Source of the DNA: an uncultured Clostridium sp.
Lineage (GTDB): Bacteria; Bacillota; Clostridia; TANB77; CAG-508
NCBI GenBank assembly: GCA_947384775.1
Contig: CANDIF010000004.1
Location: 1 to 64,000 of the forward strand
Reading direction: 5' to 3'
DNA: 64,000 nt
In this document: piece by piece, positions 9,936 to 20,621 of the stretch
Layout of the letters: each line of letters begins with the position of its first letter
How positions within the stretch are numbered: position 1 is the first letter of the stretch
Position numbers and translations under genes: made by a program
Notes under the pieces: generated by a model
What the model was told of the DNA's origin: nothing
Seen by the model: the letters and a program-made list of their open reading frames with translations, nothing else
Databases searched by the model: none

Positions 9936-11738
9936 TCATAAATCTCTATCTCCTAAATCAAATTCTTTGCGTTGATAAAATGTTTGAAATTCTTGTCTAA
10001 CATCTAAATCAGGATTAGAAAATTCATCATTTAATCTATCATATTTTTCATCTTCATCTTCATAAGTGTAAACAGTAGAACCAGAAGAGTTCGAATAAGT
10101 ACCATTAGAACTTTTAGCAGATTCTAGTTCATTACTATCTTCTGAAAATGAAATCATCTTATATGCATTACTTGAATCTAAATTAGTTTCACTATCTTCT
10201 TGGCGTTCTTTTACGTCATTTTCATTTTTCTTTTTCTTAGCTTTTTGATTTGAACAAGCAGTTCTTAGAACTCTAATAATTTCTTCTTCTAAATCATCGT
10301 CATTAGATAAATCATTGTCAGGATTATCTCCATAATCAATAGTTATAGTAGAACCATTATCATCTAGAGAAACAGAAGAAACTGTACCTTTATCATCTAC
10401 AATATAATCAACCGCTCCAGAAGTAGTGCTGTTTTTAGATTTATCAATAGCTTTAGAAACTTCAGTTGTATCAACAACTTTTGTGTCAAGTACATTTTCT
10501 TCATAATTAAAATAATCTGGATCAGAAAAGGTCAATTCTAATGAATTATCAGATTCTTTTTCAAATAATTCTAAAGAAGTAACCACAGAATCAACTGCTT
10601 GAGCTTTCATAGAATTACTATGAATTGTTTCTAAATTTTCAATATCATCATTTGTAAGATTACCAGTAGTTGAAATTATTGCTAAATATTGAAGAATTGC
10701 AGCCATTTTAATATCGTCCATAGCTTGATATTCCTTAAAAGATAAATAATCATGTGATTTTGAATCCATAATTGGTATTCTGTAATCTTCTTGCTTTGGA
10801 ATTTTATAATATGGTAATAATGTCGATAAAATAACTCCTTTATGATAGTCATCAAATCCATTAATAAATCTCATATATTTATAAGTCCAATCAAAAACTC
10901 CATTAACGTCATTAGGTTTTTTCATAATTTCTAACAATTCAAAATATGCAGTTTTCTGGTTAAATACGCCAGTAGATAATGCTTTTGAGTCTTCTAAATC
11001 TATAATAGTACCATCATCTAAATCGCCAAGGTCTAAAGTTGTAGTTTCATTAGCCGTTTCAAAGATTTGTTTTAAAGAAGATTCTGCAAGTAATGGTTCT
11101 AACTTAGAACGATACTCATCCGAAAAATCATTTAAAGGATATTTTTCTTGTAAAGGTTTTATTGCAGCTTCAAAGTCTGATAGAGAAGAATAATTTTTAG
11201 GAGTATAAATTACTGCTAAAAATTCTTCATATGCTTCTCTAGAATCAAATTTTTGTAATATTTTTTCTCTATAACTTCTACTTGTTAATCTAGCTACAAT
11301 GTGAGGAAACTTTTCTTTTAAATATTCTAATGGGTAATCTGCATAAAAGGCTTTTAAATCTGCATCTAATTTTTTTTCATCTTTATGATGCTCTGCCTTA
11401 GCGAAGATTCTTCTAAACTTATCTAATTGTTTATTAGGGTCTAGTTTAGAATATTTTTCAAATGCTAAATAATTTTTTAAAACAGAGTCTAAAAATTCTT
11501 CACTTAACATATATTTAATTTTAGATTTGTATTTATCACTAAATAGTTCAATAGGATAATGTTTTTTCCATTGGTTAAGATCATTTTGAAATTTTGTATA
11601 ATTTCCTGTTCTCTGAGCAAGTGCAATAATTTCGCAAAGTTCATAATATGCTTCTTCTTCATCAAAATCAGCTTCTTTTTCAAGAACTTTTTTTATAGCA
11701 TCTTTATTAGTTGTATCTATTACATCATTTTGTGACAT
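9936..11738 (-). CDS. Uncharacterised protein with four tandem helical repeats
   Basis: A 600-residue protein I do not recognise. The N-terminal half holds three clear repeats of about 65 residues (about 30-90, 102-165, 170-232) and a diverged fourth (about 265-325). Each starts with AYxELxEI-like residues and contains a tryptophan- or tyrosine-containing KxYPxxxFSDKYxSKI-like stretch. The second half is acidic, serine/asparagine-rich and probably disordered, with the only basic patch near AKKKKNENDVK. No signal peptide or membrane segment is visible, so it is probably cytoplasmic. It starts at an ATG with a strong AGGAGGTG site and stands alone between a terminator and its own promoter. Confidence 0.8.
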   Translation of the reverse strand: MSQNDVIDTTNKDAIKKVLEKEADFDEEEAYYELCEIIALAQRTGNYTKFQNDLNQWKKHYPIELFSDKYKSKIKYMLSEEFLDSVLKNYLAFEKYSKLDPNKQLDKFRRIFAKAEHHKDEKKLDADLKAFYADYPLEYLKEKFPHIVARLTSRSYREKILQKFDSREAYEEFLAVIYTPKNYSSLSDFEAAIKPLQEKYPLNDFSDEYRSKLEPLLAESSLKQIFETANETTTLDLGDLDDGTIIDLEDSKALSTGVFNQKTAYFELLEIMKKPNDVNGVFDWTYKYMRFINGFDDYHKGVILSTLLPYYKIPKQEDYRIPIMDSKSHDYLSFKEYQAMDDIKMAAILQYLAIISTTGNLTNDDIENLETIHSNSMKAQAVDSVVTSLELFEKESDNSLELTFSDPDYFNYEENVLDTKVVDTTEVSKAIDKSKNSTTSGAVDYIVDDKGTVSSVSLDDNGSTITIDYGDNPDNDLSNDDDLEEEIIRVLRTACSNQKAKKKKNENDVKERQEDSETNLDSSNAYKMISFSEDSNELESAKSSNGTYSNSSGSTVYTYEDEDEKYDRLNDEFSNPDLDVRQEFQTFYQRKEFDLGDRDL

Positions 11739-11776
11739 ATTGCACCTCCTATAAGATTTTTTAATTTATGTTATCT

Positions 11777-11805
11777 ATTATATCACGTGAATGAATTATT
11801 GTAAA
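11777..11805 (-). promoter_or_regulatory. Predicted sigma-A promoter of the repeat-protein gene
   Basis: On the minus strand, TTTACA (11800-11805) and TATAAT (11777-11782) are 17 bp apart, about 40 bp upstream of the start codon. Confidence 0.65.
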
Positions 11806-11864
11806 CAATTGATTTTATAAATGAATAATGATAAAATGTGTAATAGCAATAATTTTAATATTAC

Positions 11865-12038
11865 TCAAACAATATAATAAAAATTTATCAGCTCAGTTGT
11901 CTCCTACGTGTTCGTAGAAGTTCTAATTATCTTTCATGGCACCCTTTCCTTTGGAACATTTTCCATAAAATCTATTAAGAACTTCTATTCTCCACTCCGT
12001 CGAACCCCTCGCTTCAAAATTTTTATTATATTGTTTGA
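11865..12038. repeat. Inverted-repeat-bounded non-coding insertion (MITE-like)
   Basis: A perfect 22-bp AT-rich inverted repeat (11865-11886 and 12017-12038) encloses about 130 bp that are visibly richer in G+C than the surroundings. The interior has a CTACG/CGTAG hairpin and a second arm pair AGAAGTTCT/AGAACTTCT. There is no coding frame. It occupies most of the 370-bp spacer before ispG and could be a miniature transposable element or a structured RNA. Confidence 0.6.
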
Positions 12039-12115
12039 AGAAATAACTAGGAAATAAATAAGAGATATTAATTATTAAGAAGACCTTCAAAATAAAAAAG
12101 AAAAGAGTGGTAAAA

Positions 12116-13174
12116 ATGGTTAAAAGAAATGAAACTAGACCAATTTTTGTTGGAAGTGTACAAATTGGAGGGCAAGATAAAGTTGTTATTCAGTCTATGA
12201 CCAATACTAAAACTAAAGATGTTAAAAGTACGGTTGAACAGATTTTAAGATTAGAACAAGCTGGATGTGAGATTATAAGAGTGGCTTGTTTAGATGTAGA
12301 AGATGCTAAAGCAATAAAAGAAATAAAGAAAAATATTCATATACCAATAGTTTCAGATATTCATTTTGATTATAGAATTGCTTTAGAAGCTGCACATTCT
12401 GGAGTAGATAAAATTAGAATTAACCCGGGTAATATTGGTTCTAATGATAGGGTAAAACAAGTAGTAGATGCCTGCAAGGAAAGGAAAATTCCAATTAGAA
12501 TTGGTGTAAATAGTGGATCTTTACCAAGAGACATACTAGAGAAACATGGAGGAAAACCATGTGCTAAGGCTATGGTAGAAAGCGGATTAAGACATATAAA
12601 AATTTTAGAAGATTTAGATTTTTACGATATTGCTTTATCATTAAAAGCATCTGATTTAAATTTATGCATAGAAAGTTATGAAGAAGCAGCAAATACAATA
12701 AATTATCCTTTACATTTAGGAGTAACACATGCTGGAACAGAGTTTAGTGGAACAGTAAGTTCAAGTATAGGATTAGGTAATTTATTATTAAAAGGAATAG
12801 GAGATACTGTTAGAGTTTCATTATCTGCTGATCCAGTAAAAGAAATTAAAGTTGCAAAAGAAATTTTAAAAGACTGTAAATTATATAAATCACCTACTTT
12901 AATTGCATGCCCTACATGTGGAAGAATTCAATATGATTTGATTCCAATAGCAAATGAAATAGAAGATTTTTTGCAAACGATAAAAACAGATATTACAGTT
13001 GCAGTAATGGGATGTGGAGTAAATGGACCAGAAGAAGCAAAACATGCAGATATAGGAATTGCAGGCGGAGTAAAAGAAGGTCTTCTATTTAAGAAGGGTG
13101 AGATAATAAGAAAAGTAAAGCAAGAGGATATTGTTAGAGTTTTAAAAGAAGAAATAACAAATCTGGTAAATTAA
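12116..13174 (+). CDS. ispG: 4-hydroxy-3-methylbut-2-enyl diphosphate synthase IspG
   Basis: Iron-sulfur enzyme of the MEP isoprenoid pathway that converts MEcPP to HMBPP. It has a TIM-barrel N-terminal domain ([32 protein letters not shown]) and C-terminal [4Fe-4S] ligands in ACPTCGR and [11 protein letters not shown] prefer the ATG at 12116; a GTG three codons earlier is possible, and the ribosome binding site is weak. 352 residues. ispH follows, so two consecutive MEP iron-sulfur enzymes sit together. Four CGG triplets, none in frame. Confidence 0.95.
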   Translation: MVKRNETRPIFVGSVQIGGQDKVVIQSMTNTKTKDVKSTVEQILRLEQAGCEIIRVACLDVEDAKAIKEIKKNIHIPIVSDIHFDYRIALEAAHSGVDKIRINPGNIGSNDRVKQVVDACKERKIPIRIGVNSGSLPRDILEKHGGKPCAKAMVESGLRHIKILEDLDFYDIALSLKASDLNLCIESYEEAANTINYPLHLGVTHAGTEFSGTVSSSIGLGNLLLKGIGDTVRVSLSADPVKEIKVAKEILKDCKLYKSPTLIACPTCGRIQYDLIPIANEIEDFLQTIKTDITVAVMGCGVNGPEEAKHADIGIAGGVKEGLLFKKGEIIRKVKQEDIVRVLKEEITNLVN

Positions 13175-13190
13175 TTTTTACTATAAGTCA

Positions 13191-13270
13191 GCTCCATCTT
13201 GCTAAATGTTCGATTTTTTAAAATTTAATACAGTTGTTTAAATTTTAAAAAATGAACATTTACGTGGAGC
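13191..13270. repeat. Dispersed palindromic repeat, full copy
   Basis: An 80-bp palindrome in the ispG-ispH spacer of the same family as 5348-5427. It has the variant inner arm AAATGTTCG/GAACATTT in place of GGATATTCG/GAATATCC, so the arms have changed together. Confidence 0.9.
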
Positions 13271-13315
13271 TACTTTGTTCTAAATATAAATTAATCATAG
13301 AGAGGATTTAAATTG

Positions 13316-14170
13316 ATGAAAATAATTGTGGGTAAAACTTCTGGTTTTTGTTTTGGTGTTAAAAATGCTGTAGATAAAACACAAGAGCAGTTAGATAATA
13401 ATTCAGAAGTATTTTGCTTAGGAGAGTTAGTACATAATAAACAAGTTATAGAGAAACTAGAGTCAAAAGGGGCAAAATTTATTACTGATATAGAAGATGC
13501 AAAGAATAAAGTAATAATTAGGGCACATGGCGCAGAAAAAAGAATATATGAATTTGCAAATAAAAATAATATTGAGATTATAGATTTAACATGCCCTAAG
13601 GTTTATGCTATTCATAAAATTGCTGAAAAATATGTGAATGAAGGTTATTATATAATTCTGGTGGGACAAAGTAATCATCCAGAAGTAGTTGCAACAGAAA
13701 GCTTTTGTGGTCAAAATTATACTATTATAGAAAGTATAGAAGATATTAGTAAAGTAATGGGAAATTTTGAAAAAGCTAAGAAGAATAAATTATTAATTAT
13801 TGCACAAACAACATATAGTTTAGAAAAATTTAATAAAATAGTAGAAAATATAAAATTAAAAATACCAAATGTGGAAGTCAAAAATACAATATGTAATGCA
13901 ACAAAAGAAAGACAAGAAGAAACTGTAAGTCTTGCAAATAGAGTAAATGCAATGATTATAGTGGGAGGAGAACAAAGTTCAAATACAAATAAACTGTATG
14001 AGCTTGCAAAGAAATATTGTAAAAATTCACAAATAGTAGAAACGGTGAAAGAATTAGATGCAAAAAAACTAGAAAACTGTGAAACCGTAGGCATAATGGC
14101 AGGTGCATCAACCCCAAATGAAAGTATAGAAGAAATTATAAAAGCACTGAAAAACTTGAAAAATAGCTAA
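13316..14170 (+). CDS. ispH: 4-hydroxy-3-methylbut-2-enyl diphosphate reductase IspH
   Basis: Last MEP-pathway enzyme, reducing HMBPP to IPP and DMAPP with a [4Fe-4S] cluster. The three cluster cysteines lie in SGFCFGVKNAV, DLTCPKV and ICNATKERQ. Other family motifs are LGELVHNKQV, RAHG and MAGASTPNESIEE. The ATG at 13316 follows AGAGGA by about 10 bp; an adjacent in-frame TTG is less likely. 284 residues, the stand-alone form without the S1-domain fusion seen in some Clostridia. The repeat at 13191 lies in its leader. Confidence 0.95.
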   Translation: MKIIVGKTSGFCFGVKNAVDKTQEQLDNNSEVFCLGELVHNKQVIEKLESKGAKFITDIEDAKNKVIIRAHGAEKRIYEFANKNNIEIIDLTCPKVYAIHKIAEKYVNEGYYIILVGQSNHPEVVATESFCGQNYTIIESIEDISKVMGNFEKAKKNKLLIIAQTTYSLEKFNKIVENIKLKIPNVEVKNTICNATKERQEETVSLANRVNAMIIVGGEQSSNTNKLYELAKKYCKNSQIVETVKELDAKKLENCETVGIMAGASTPNESIEEIIKALKNLKNS

Positions 14171-14317
14171 AAAAGACTAATAAGTATAGATAAATAATAT
14201 ATATAATTAATTAATTTTAAAAAAAGTGAAAATGTAATAAAAAAGAAATAAAAGTCTAAAAAATGAGCTTGCGTAAGGATAAAACAAATTGAAAATGCTT
14301 GTAACCCTTGATACCAC

Positions 14318-14346
14318 TTGATTTTAGAAAAAACATACGCTATAAT
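14318..14346 (+). promoter_or_regulatory. Predicted sigma-A promoter 1 upstream of the sortase gene
   Basis: TTGATT and TATAAT with an exact 17-bp spacer, in the 316-bp spacer between ispH and the sortase gene. No open frame follows before the second promoter. Confidence 0.55.
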
Positions 14347-14419
14347 ATCTAAAAAATAAGAAGGGTAAAAAAGCTATAAATAATAACAACTAAAAAAAGA
14401 ACTTACGATAGGCAAATTA

Positions 14420-14448
14420 TGGACTTTTTTTGCTTTGTGTGGTATAAT
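14420..14448 (+). promoter_or_regulatory. Predicted sigma-A promoter 2 of the sortase gene
   Basis: TGGACT and TATAAT with a 17-bp spacer and a TGTGG upstream extension, about 40 bp upstream of the start codon. Confidence 0.6.
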
Positions 14449-14486
14449 ATAAATGGGAGAACTATTTCTAAGAAAGGATGGTAAGA

Positions 14487-15251
14487 ATGAATCAAATCTT
14501 AGTTTCAGAAAAACTGTATGTTACGCCAACAATGAAAAAAAAGAAAAAATTCTTTAAACTAGAATTTGCACTATCAGTTATAGCACTAGTTTCATTATCA
14601 ACATATGGCATATACGCATCATATGATAGAAACAAAAATGAACAAGTATCACAAGAAATCTTATCATCTATAGAATATCAAGAAAAATATGAAACGGTAG
14701 AGGAACAAGCAAAAGTTATTATAATGAACAAACCATCTCGAAGTAAAGGATCAATTAACCTAGATTCGATAGAAGATATTATAACAGTATCTGTAAAAAA
14801 AGAAATCGAGGTACCAGAAGAACAAAAAATAGTTGCAGGAGATGGAACTGTATATTATGTAATAGGTCAAATAAATATACCTAAAATTGCATGTAGCTAC
14901 CCAATCTTATCAAGTAAAAAAGAAAATTATACAACATTATTAAAAATATCACCATGTAAGTTTTGGGGACCAAACCCAAATGAAATAGGTAACTTCTGCA
15001 TAGCAGGGCATAATTATAAAAATGATCAGTTCTTTAGTAAAGTACCTTCACTTGAAAATGGCGATATTATACAAATAACAGACTTATTTGGAACAACAGT
15101 AGAATATGAAGTATATGATAAATATGTAGTACTTCCAACAAACACAGATTGTACAAGCCAACAAACAAATGGAAAAAGGGAAATAACTCTAATAACATGC
15201 ACGAACGATAATAAACAGAGGGTAATAGTAAAGGCAACTGAGAAAGAATAA
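14487..15251 (+). CDS. Sortase (class uncertain, possibly D-like)
   Basis: Membrane-anchored cysteine transpeptidase that attaches surface proteins to the cell wall. An N-terminal cytoplasmic basic stretch is followed by a membrane helix (about residues 22-45) and an extracellular sortase fold. Catalytic residues are visible: His175 in AGHNY, Cys238 in LITCTND and Arg245 in QRVIV. I chose the ATG at 14487, 9 bp after AAGGA; the ATG 9 bp upstream touches the binding site. 254 residues. The next two genes are large secreted proteins with (I/V)PTTG sorting signals, its likely substrates. Confidence 0.85.
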   Translation: MNQILVSEKLYVTPTMKKKKKFFKLEFALSVIALVSLSTYGIYASYDRNKNEQVSQEILSSIEYQEKYETVEEQAKVIIMNKPSRSKGSINLDSIEDIITVSVKKEIEVPEEQKIVAGDGTVYYVIGQINIPKIACSYPILSSKKENYTTLLKISPCKFWGPNPNEIGNFCIAGHNYKNDQFFSKVPSLENGDIIQITDLFGTTVEYEVYDKYVVLPTNTDCTSQQTNGKREITLITCTNDNKQRVIVKATEKE

Positions 15252-15260
15252 AATGCAAAA

Positions 15261-15299
15261 AAATGAGTATTTGAGTTATTTCAAATGCTCATTTTTGGT
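15261..15299 (+). terminator. Terminator after the sortase gene
   Basis: AAATGAGTATTTGA and TCAAATGCTCATTT form a stem with one mismatch, followed by a T-rich run. Confidence 0.7.
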
Positions 15300-15306
15300 C
15301 TTTTAT

Positions 15307-15404
15307 TGTATAGGAAAAATCGAAGATTTTTACGTATACAACAAGGTTAAGTTTCTTTGATTTGTGCATATTTGCGAAGCAAAATGCACATGTGGCGAAG
15401 CCAC
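15307..15404 (+). promoter_or_regulatory. Three tandem hairpins with CGAAG loops in the adhesin 1 leader
   Basis: Three successive stem-loops each close on C-GAA-G: 15307-15340 (GTATA...TATAC with an AAAAAT/ATTTTT inner stem), 15363-15390 (TGTGCA...TGCACA with inner TTTGC/GCAAA) and 15392-15404 (GTGGC/GCCAC). They precede the start at 15468 and could form a structured 5' leader. Confidence 0.45.
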
Positions 15405-15467
15405 TTTTCTTATAAAAAACAAAGAAAAATATATTATAGAAAGATATGGAATTTGGAGGGGATCGAT

Positions 15468-18400
15468 ATGGTAAAAAGAATAACCAAATTTTTAGTAATA
15501 ATTATAATATCAATAATGCTATTATCACCAACTGTAATAGGGTTTGAAGTGCAAACGTGGAGTAAACCAAACAAATTTGTTACAGTAAATACTAACTATG
15601 CAGGATTATTTTGTATGAACCATGGATATAGATTTATAGGAGGAACATATAGAGTTTATGAACATGGGTTGGTAAGTAACCTTACTCTGAAACATGATGT
15701 TCCAACAGGTGGAGATAAAACTAGATTGCTTTCCTTTATAATAGGAGATATGCAGAGAGCACTTAAATATGGAGAACAAGCTCAAAGTGATGCAACAGTT
15801 CCAGGAATTAATCCCGCTTCAACTAGAAATGGACAAGAATGGCAAGAGGCTGTTTGGTATTACCTGGGAAATAATGCACAAGATCCGACAGCATATTCAT
15901 CATTAGTGCAAAAATATGAAGCCTATGAAAAAATATATAAACAAAAAGATAATGAAATAAAAATTGAAGCTCCAAACCCAGAAGTGGTAGTTGCTAACAC
16001 AAATGGAATGATAGGTCCATTTACTATTACATATCCATATGAAGAAAAAATAGGGGAATATACAGATTTAAAAATAACAATGACCGATAGTACTACAGGA
16101 ACATCAACAGAATTATTCAATAAAACGTATAAGCAAGTTACTGAAAATAAATTGAAAAAAGATCCAGAAGGAAATACTTCATTTGAAATAGGAGATACCG
16201 AGTTTTATTTTTCAGTTAATGAAGTAACATATGGTAAAAAATATAAATTTAAAGTAGAATGGGAATTTACATATTTTAATGAAGCAGAATATTGGAAACT
16301 AACACCTCCAAGAACATTAATTTATTATGTAGAATGCGATACATGTGGAAATAGAATTGCAGCATGGGTGGAAGAAGCATATTTAAATCCTGATAATAAT
16401 ACATATGTTAACAGATCAGATAGTGTTGTTTTATATTCAAATGGAAAACCTAATGAATCAATGTTTAGTGTATATGGTATTTCAGGAGCAGGACTAATAG
16501 AGAGACCAAGTTTTGCAGAAAGCAGACCAATACTAGATACTCAAACAGGACAACCAGTTAGCAGAGATGTATATCCAACAACAATGAACACCAACTGGTA
16601 TGAGGGATCATACATGAAAGAACATCATTTATTAGATGGTGGATGGTTTAGACAATCTGGAAAAATAGTACATGACCACATTATGGATAATGCTACAGAA
16701 ACTCATTTTGAAACTTGTGACACTTTTAGAGCATCACATGTTCTATTTGGGGATTTAAAATGGACTGAAAATGGATATGGAGCTACTTATAGAAATGGTG
16801 TATGCGTAGGACAATATTTTGGAACTCCAAGTGGACACTATAATTTACGGAGGAGATAGTGGTCATCAACATGGTTGCCAAAATTATATCTTTTTGATGA
16901 CAACAGCTCAAAAAATCAAAAAAACATCTGAACTTGAAGTTTTAGTTGGTCAACCTAATATTAAGATAAGACTTAATAAAATAAATTCACTTATATTAAA
17001 TCAACTTATTTCAGGCGTACAATTTGAAATTAGTGCAACAGATGCAAACGTATCAATAGATGGTGGCACAACATGGGCAAATCCAGTAACATTAACAACA
17101 AATGGAGCAGAACAAGAAATTGAAATAAAGCCAGATAATGAAGGCGTAGGCGGAATTATTAATGAAATAAAAGTAACACTTAAAGAGGTTGGATTAGAAG
17201 ATCCAAGTCAGTATTTACAATATAGAGATGAAAATGGAGACCCAGGAAGTATCGAAATTACATATATATGGGATACTACTACAATGGAATGGAAGAAACA
17301 AGACATAAAAGTTCCAAAATATGATAATGGAGTAGAAGAGAAAGCAGAATTAATAGATGTAGAAAAAAATGTATGGACTTTAAAAGCTCAAAACAGACCA
17401 CAAGTAGAAAAATTATCAGGATATGTATGGATAGATGGAGTAACTGGAGAAAAAAATATACAAGGACCAAATGGAATACATGATGGAAGTGAAGGCTATA
17501 AAAAAGGAGTAAAGGTATATTTATTCAAAACAGATGGAAGTAAAGTAGAATATGATGGTTATGGTTCAAGATTTGGACGTGGAGGAGAAGGATATCTAGT
17601 TACAGGTGATGATGGAAAATATGAATTTAAAAATCTTCCAAAACTACCAGATGGAGAAAGCTATTATATAGTATTTGAATATGATGGAATAAATTATATT
17701 GCAACAACTACAGGAGGAGAATCAAAAGCAGCAGAAACAGATAGAGGAACATTCAATGCACGTTTTAAAACAATATCAGCAGGAAGTTCAAATGATGGAA
17801 CATCATTAGAGTATACATATAGTGGAAACGCATCAACATTAATTACAGAAAATAGAGATGGAACAGTTTTAGAAAAATTTGGAATAAAAGCAGATACAAA
17901 AACAGCAGGAAATACATATAATGAAACAGCAACAGATATAAATTTAGGAATAACTAAAAAAGTAGTGGACTTAGCTTTAATGACAGACTTACATGAAGCA
18001 AAAGCAACCATAAATGGAATGGAAGAAACAAAAATAGTATATAACAACAAATTTGATGATAATTTACAAGCTTTAATTGATGGAATGCAAAATAAAACTG
18101 CAGATGGTGTTAATTACAACATAAATTTATATAGATCAGATTATGAATATAGAATAGGTAGATATATAAATGATCCATTAATATCACACCAGCCAACACT
18201 ATCAGGAAATGAGCAATCAGCTCTGCAAGCATCAAGAGAAGAATTGAAATTAACATTAGAATATATAGTTATATTATCAAATCAAAGTACAACAGGTGCA
18301 AGTATTGAAGAATTTGAATTTTACTTCGATTCACACTTAAGACCAGTTAATGTAGATGGAGGGCAAGGAACAATAAGTGGAAATAAAATAACAATAGTTC

Positions 18401-20367
18401 CAAATAATAAAGCTGTAAGTGAAGGTTCACATATAGAAGTAAAAATATTATTTGAAACAACAAATTTATCAGAAGAGCAAACAATTAGAAATTATGCAGA
18501 AATTACAAGATATTCAACAGATGAAGGTGGATTTGTAGATTGCGATTCAGCACCAGGAAACTCTAATGCAGGTTCAGGTTCATTCCAATATGAAGATGAC
18601 TCAGATGAAGCAAAAGGAGTAAGCTTAAAAATATCAAGAGTTGAAAGAGAAATTTCAGGAAATGTATTTGAAGATAATAAATCAGGAGGAGAAGATGGAT
18701 CTGGACATTCTAGAGCAACAGGAAGCGATTATATAACAGGAAATGGTATATTAGATTCAGGAGAAAATAAAATAGATGATATTATTGTTCAGTTAATAGA
18801 AATTAAAAACTTACAAGTTGGTGCAACAACACAAAGATTAGAATACATTTGGCAAGAAACAACAACAGGAACTAATATAGTAAGAAAAATTTCTAATGAT
18901 GGAACAAGAATAGAACAAATACAATATACAGATGTGACACCAGAGACAGGTAAATATGTATTTAGAGGATTTATTCCAGGAGAATATATAATAAGATTTA
19001 TATATGGAGATGGAACATATTATGATACAGCAATTAATGGAAATAATATCTTAAGATATAATGGTGTGGATTATAAATCTACAATGGATGAACAATCAAA
19101 AGCAAAATACTTAATATCTACAGGATATAGTAATGAAAATGCTTCAATGGCAAGAGATAATGAAGCAAGAAGATTAGAAGTAATGGCATATTCATTAGGA
19201 GTGACAGATGCAAATGACTTGATAATAAATAACAAAACAAAACTAGCAAATACATGGATGGCAGCAGAAAGCTCTAGAATAGTTGTAACAGATACTTTAA
19301 TAGATGGAGTAAGTACTTTCTACAGAAAAGCAAATTTTGGATTGGTAGAAAGACCTGAAACTAAAATAACATTAAAGAAACATATAGGATATGCATTACT
19401 AAAAGATGCAGGAGGAAATACCATAATTCAAGCTACAGTAGATGCCAAAACTCAGTACTTGGATGATGATACCAATATTTTAGATTTCAGAAATGGTGTT
19501 GCAGTAGAAAATGCACCATTAGAAGCAACAGCAACAACAAGACAAAATAGAGGATATTGGCAAGTAGAGTCAAATAGCGTAGATGGTGCAAAATTAACAT
19601 TAACATATCATTATATTGTTACAAATTCAGGAGAACCAGACTATTTAAATCAAAGTTTAATAAGTAAATTTAATTTCTCAGGAGCATACGATACAGACAT
19701 TCGAGCATATGTAGAAGAAATAAAGAAATGTGCAACAGAGGTAAAAAAAGCAATAAAAGCAGATACTTATAATATAGAAAATTCATATTTAGGAGAAGCT
19801 TATTATACAGGAAATAAAGGTACAAATGATGTAAGTGTTAAATCATATGTAAATATAGAAGACTACTTAAAAGAGCTTTCATTTGATTCTTCAGCACAGT
19901 TTGAAGTAGTTTCTGATAATACAAACAAGAAGATAATAAATAAAGCAGGAAATGAAGCAACAGAGGCAGTAAAAGTATTAAGAACAAAAACAGGAGAAGC
20001 AGTAGAATGTAACAGTGTAAAAGAATATGCAGTAACAGTAAAAACAACAATATCTAGCAATAAGAATTTCCCAAGTTACATAGCACAGATAATAACACCA
20101 TCAACAAGCTTATCTGGAGGAAAAATAACAGGAAGTATTCCAAATAACTTAGAGTTTGTACAATCATATTATGGAGTAGCAACACTAGATGATTTAGGAT
20201 TAGGAAAAGGAACAGAACAAGATGAATATTGGGCTGAAACATTTAGAATTATCCCAACAACAGGTGGAGACAAACAAAGCAGTTTTGCTCTAGTAATATC
20301 AGTAACAACAGGACTTACAATAATTGTAGTTGGTATAGTACTAATCAAAAAGTTCATGATAAAATAA
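15468..20367 (+). CDS. Giant surface adhesin 1, SdrD-B-type, with one +1 recoding site
   Basis: A secreted, sortase-anchored protein of about 1,632 residues once the frame change at the CGG codon at 16848 is allowed. Without it, the product stops after 463 residues. The ATG at 15468 follows GGAGGGG; an N-terminal signal peptide (about residues 3-28) leads into an FCMNHG-containing domain. After the recoding site come two SdrD-B-like beta domains (LSGYVWIDG... and EISGNVFEDN...) and a C-terminal IPTTGG sorting signal, membrane helix and KKFMIK tail. The paralogue at 20622 is one uninterrupted frame of the same layout, which shows the two parts belong together. Confidence 0.8.
16848..16851 (+). 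other. CGGA recoding site, adhesin 1
   Basis: Zero frame reads TTA CGG AGG AGA TAG. Skipping the C gives TTA GGA GGA GAT and rejoins the frame that is colinear with the second adhesin. Confidence 0.75.
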
Positions 20368-20386
20368 CTAAGGTAATATAAAGTTA

Positions 20387-20423
20387 AACAACTGACAAAT
20401 TTAGATTTGTCAGTTGTTTTTTT
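20387..20423 (+). terminator. Terminator after adhesin 1
   Basis: ACAACTGACAAAT and its complement around TTAG, followed by eight T. Nearly the same hairpin ends adhesin 2, a sign of gene duplication including the 3' flank. Confidence 0.85.
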
Positions 20424-20528
20424 ATTCAAAAAAGACTGACAAAACTTATGTAAAACAATTATTTTAAACCAGGTATCTGCTGAAACTCTACGGAAATAAC
20501 AAAAACAACAAAAAAATATCAAAAAAAA

Positions 20529-20558
20529 CTTGCAAAAGTTGACATAAGTGTAGTATAA
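20529..20558 (+). promoter_or_regulatory. Predicted sigma-A promoter of adhesin 2
   Basis: TTGCAA and TATAAT with an 18-bp spacer, about 65 bp upstream of the start, after the adhesin 1 terminator. Confidence 0.5.
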
Positions 20559-20621
20559 TGGTTAATGGATAAGATTATGTAAAATTATACTAAAAATAGA
20601 TAAATTTGGAGGGAAGAAAAA

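Noticed and set aside
14171..14480. A c-di-GMP riboswitch ahead of the sortase-adhesin island, expected from the nearby c-di-GMP genes
   Set aside because: I could not find the conserved GEMM-I or GEMM-II core in this spacer or in the adhesin leaders.
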